A stretch of 6,601 nucleotides of DNA, from positions 1 to 6,601 of the forward strand of contig JASLFQ010000182.1 in NCBI GenBank assembly GCA_030150595.1. Reading direction: 5' to 3'. The position numbers and the translations under genes are program-made. The DNA comes from Aquirhabdus sp. Its GTDB lineage: Bacteria; Pseudomonadota; Gammaproteobacteria; Pseudomonadales; Moraxellaceae. A model generated the notes under the pieces. The model was not told the DNA's origin. It did not search any database and saw nothing but the letters and a program-made list of their open reading frames with translations. Below, in pieces: positions 5,187 through 6,601 of this stretch (the stretch's first letter is position 1; each line of letters starts with the position of its first letter).

Positions 5187-6601
5187 ATGAGTCAAAGTTA
5201 TATCCGTATTCGTGGTGCGCGCACGCATAATCTGAAAAATATTTCTCTCGATATTCCTCGCGATAAATTTGTCGTGATTACAGGACTTTCAGGTTCTGGT
5301 AAATCGTCACTGGCATTCGATACGCTTTATGCAGAAGGTCAACGACGTTACGTTGAGAGTTTGTCGGCATACGCCCGTCAATTCCTGTCACAAATGGATA
5401 AACCAGAAGTCGATAGCATCGAAGGTTTATCGCCAGCGATTGCGATTGAGCAAAAATCAACGAGCCATAATCCGCGTTCGACCGTCGGCACGATTACTGA
5501 AATCTACGATTATTTGCGTTTGCTTTATGCGCGCGTCGGCACGCCGTATTGTCCTGAACATGATTTGCCAATGGTTGCGCAAACCGTCAGTCAAATGGTC
5601 GATAGTGTCAAAGCCATGCCTGAAGGCACCGCGCTCATGTTGATGGCGCCTGTCGTCCGTGATCGCAAAGGTGAACATGCGCTGTTATTTGAACAACTCC
5701 GTGCGCAAGGTTTTGTGCGTGCGCGTGTCGATGGCGTGTTGGTTGATTTAGATGATGTCACTGATTTAGATAAGAAGAAAAAACATACCATTGAAGTTGT
5801 GATTGATCGTTTTAAAGTGCGTGAAGATCTGGGTAATCGTTTAGCAGAATCGTTTGAAACGACGTTACGTTTAGGCGATGGTTTGGCGCTGCTGAGCTGG
5901 ATGGATACCAATGAAGATGGTAATAAACATCCTGATCAAACCTTTTCATCACGCCATAGCTGCCCGACGTGTGATCGTGCAGTCGGTGATTTAGAGCCGC
6001 GTTTGTTCTCGTTTAATAACCCTGCTGGTGCATGTACCGTTTGTGATGGTTTAGGTCATCGCAGTCATTTCACGGCTGAAAAGCTCATTCACAATCATGA
6101 ACTGTCGCTAAATCAAGGTGCGATTCGCGGTTGGGATAAGCAACGTCCGTATTATTTCAGAATGCTGACGACAGTTGCCGAGCATTATCAGATTGACATG
6201 GATGCGCCGTGGCAAACACTCGATGAAACCAAACAAGGCATTATCTTGCAGGGTTCTGGGCGCGATAAAATTGATTTCCATTACACCGATGAACGCGGTC
6301 GCAATCAGAAACGCACGATGGTGTTTGAAGGCGTATTGCCTTATTTAGAGCGCCGTTATAAAGAGACGGAAAGCAATCTCGTCCGCGATGAACTGGCGCA
6401 GTATTTATCGAATGCGCCATGCGATGTTTGTGCAGGTTCACGTCTGAATGAAATTGCACGTAATGTGAAAGTTGCTGATGTGGCGTTGCCTGAAATCGTG
6501 CAAAAATCGATTGGCGCGGCGGCAGAGTATTATCAAAACTTACAGCTTTCAGGCGCAAAAGGCGAAATCGCTGATAAGATTTTTAAAGAAATTCGTGAAC
6601 G
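5187..6601 (+). CDS. uvrA: Excinuclease ABC subunit UvrA (5' part, cut by the window edge)
   Basis: ATPase that recognises DNA damage with UvrB in nucleotide excision repair, in the cytoplasm. The first 471 codons are present, about half the roughly 940-residue family length. Visible signs are the start [25 protein letters not shown], Walker A GLSGSGKS (33-40), the [19 protein letters not shown] segment, the Q-loop region [21 protein letters not shown], and the UvrB-binding/insertion part. The first zinc module is C259-P-T-C262 with C283-x2-C286. Later [16 protein letters not shown] belongs to the segment preceding the ABC signature. The second ABC half lies outside the window. ATG 5187 is the natural family start although its ribosome site is weak (GAG about 9 bases upstream). 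The frame is uninterrupted. Divergent from the MFS-ssb pair; in E. coli uvrA and ssb are also divergent neighbours, so the repair/ssDNA pairing is conserved with the MFS gene inserted. Confidence 0.98.
   Translation, partial: MSQSYIRIRGARTHNLKNISLDIPRDKFVVITGLSGSGKSSLAFDTLYAEGQRRYVESLSAYARQFLSQMDKPEVDSIEGLSPAIAIEQKSTSHNPRSTVGTITEIYDYLRLLYARVGTPYCPEHDLPMVAQTVSQMVDSVKAMPEGTALMLMAPVVRDRKGEHALLFEQLRAQGFVRARVDGVLVDLDDVTDLDKKKKHTIEVVIDRFKVREDLGNRLAESFETTLRLGDGLALLSWMDTNEDGNKHPDQTFSSRHSCPTCDRAVGDLEPRLFSFNNPAGACTVCDGLGHRSHFTAEKLIHNHELSLNQGAIRGWDKQRPYYFRMLTTVAEHYQIDMDAPWQTLDETKQGIILQGSGRDKIDFHYTDERGRNQKRTMVFEGVLPYLERRYKETESNLVRDELAQYLSNAPCDVCAGSRLNEIARNVKVADVALPEIVQKSIGAAAEYYQNLQLSGAKGEIADKIFKEIRE

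Noticed and set aside
5329..5643. Open frame of 104 codons on the + strand inside uvrA
   Set aside because: Out-of-frame with uvrA, whose reading is continuous and strongly conserved; Arg/Ser-rich noise.

Overview
The window looks like ordinary gammaproteobacterial chromosome of moderate GC, apart from its first ~51 bases. The best guess is Moraxellaceae, close to Acinetobacter. This rests on three things recognised from memory, not searched. The SSB begins [18 protein letters not shown]. The short H-NS has the C-terminal TWTGRGKPPRW...EDFLI pattern. The type II secretion genes gspN-gspC-gspD form a small isolated cluster. The genus cannot be fixed from this sequence.

Layout, left to right. 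Bases 1-51 are about 76% G+C and encode a fragment resembling an actinobacterial acyl-CoA carboxylase beta subunit on the + strand. This is almost certainly a chimeric or foreign end. From about 52 to 2168, on the minus strand, lies a compact type II secretion operon transcribed gspN -> gspC -> gspD; gspD is cut off after its signal peptide and N0 domain. An H-NS-family gene (2352-2687, minus) follows with its own intrinsic terminator. An AT-rich gap (2688-3023) holds the H-NS upstream region and a perfect-stem terminator for ssb. Then come ssb (3024-3497, minus) and a YajR-like MFS transporter (3571-4944, minus). A 242-bp divergent promoter region (4945-5186) separates these from uvrA (5187 to the end, plus), which is incomplete at the right edge.

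How the genes work together. GspC (inner-membrane clamp with HR and PDZ domains) and GspD (outer-membrane secretin) form the trans-envelope link of type II secretion; the GspC HR region is known to contact the GspD N0 domain, and both are present here. GspN is an accessory inner-membrane subunit. On the right, uvrA (damage recognition in nucleotide excision repair) and ssb (single-strand DNA binding) are divergent, with an MFS gene between them. The uvrA / MFS / ssb order is, from memory, common in pseudomonads and Acinetobacter.

No mobile element, CRISPR array, tRNA or rRNA was seen, and nothing that amounts to a new system. The points worth a second look are the foreign junction at the left end, an unusual start region for gspN (no in-frame ATG, a 9-codon leader ORF ending in a GTGA overlap), small repeat clusters upstream of gspN, ssb and uvrA, and an asparagine in SSB where E. 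coli has the DNA-stacking Phe60.
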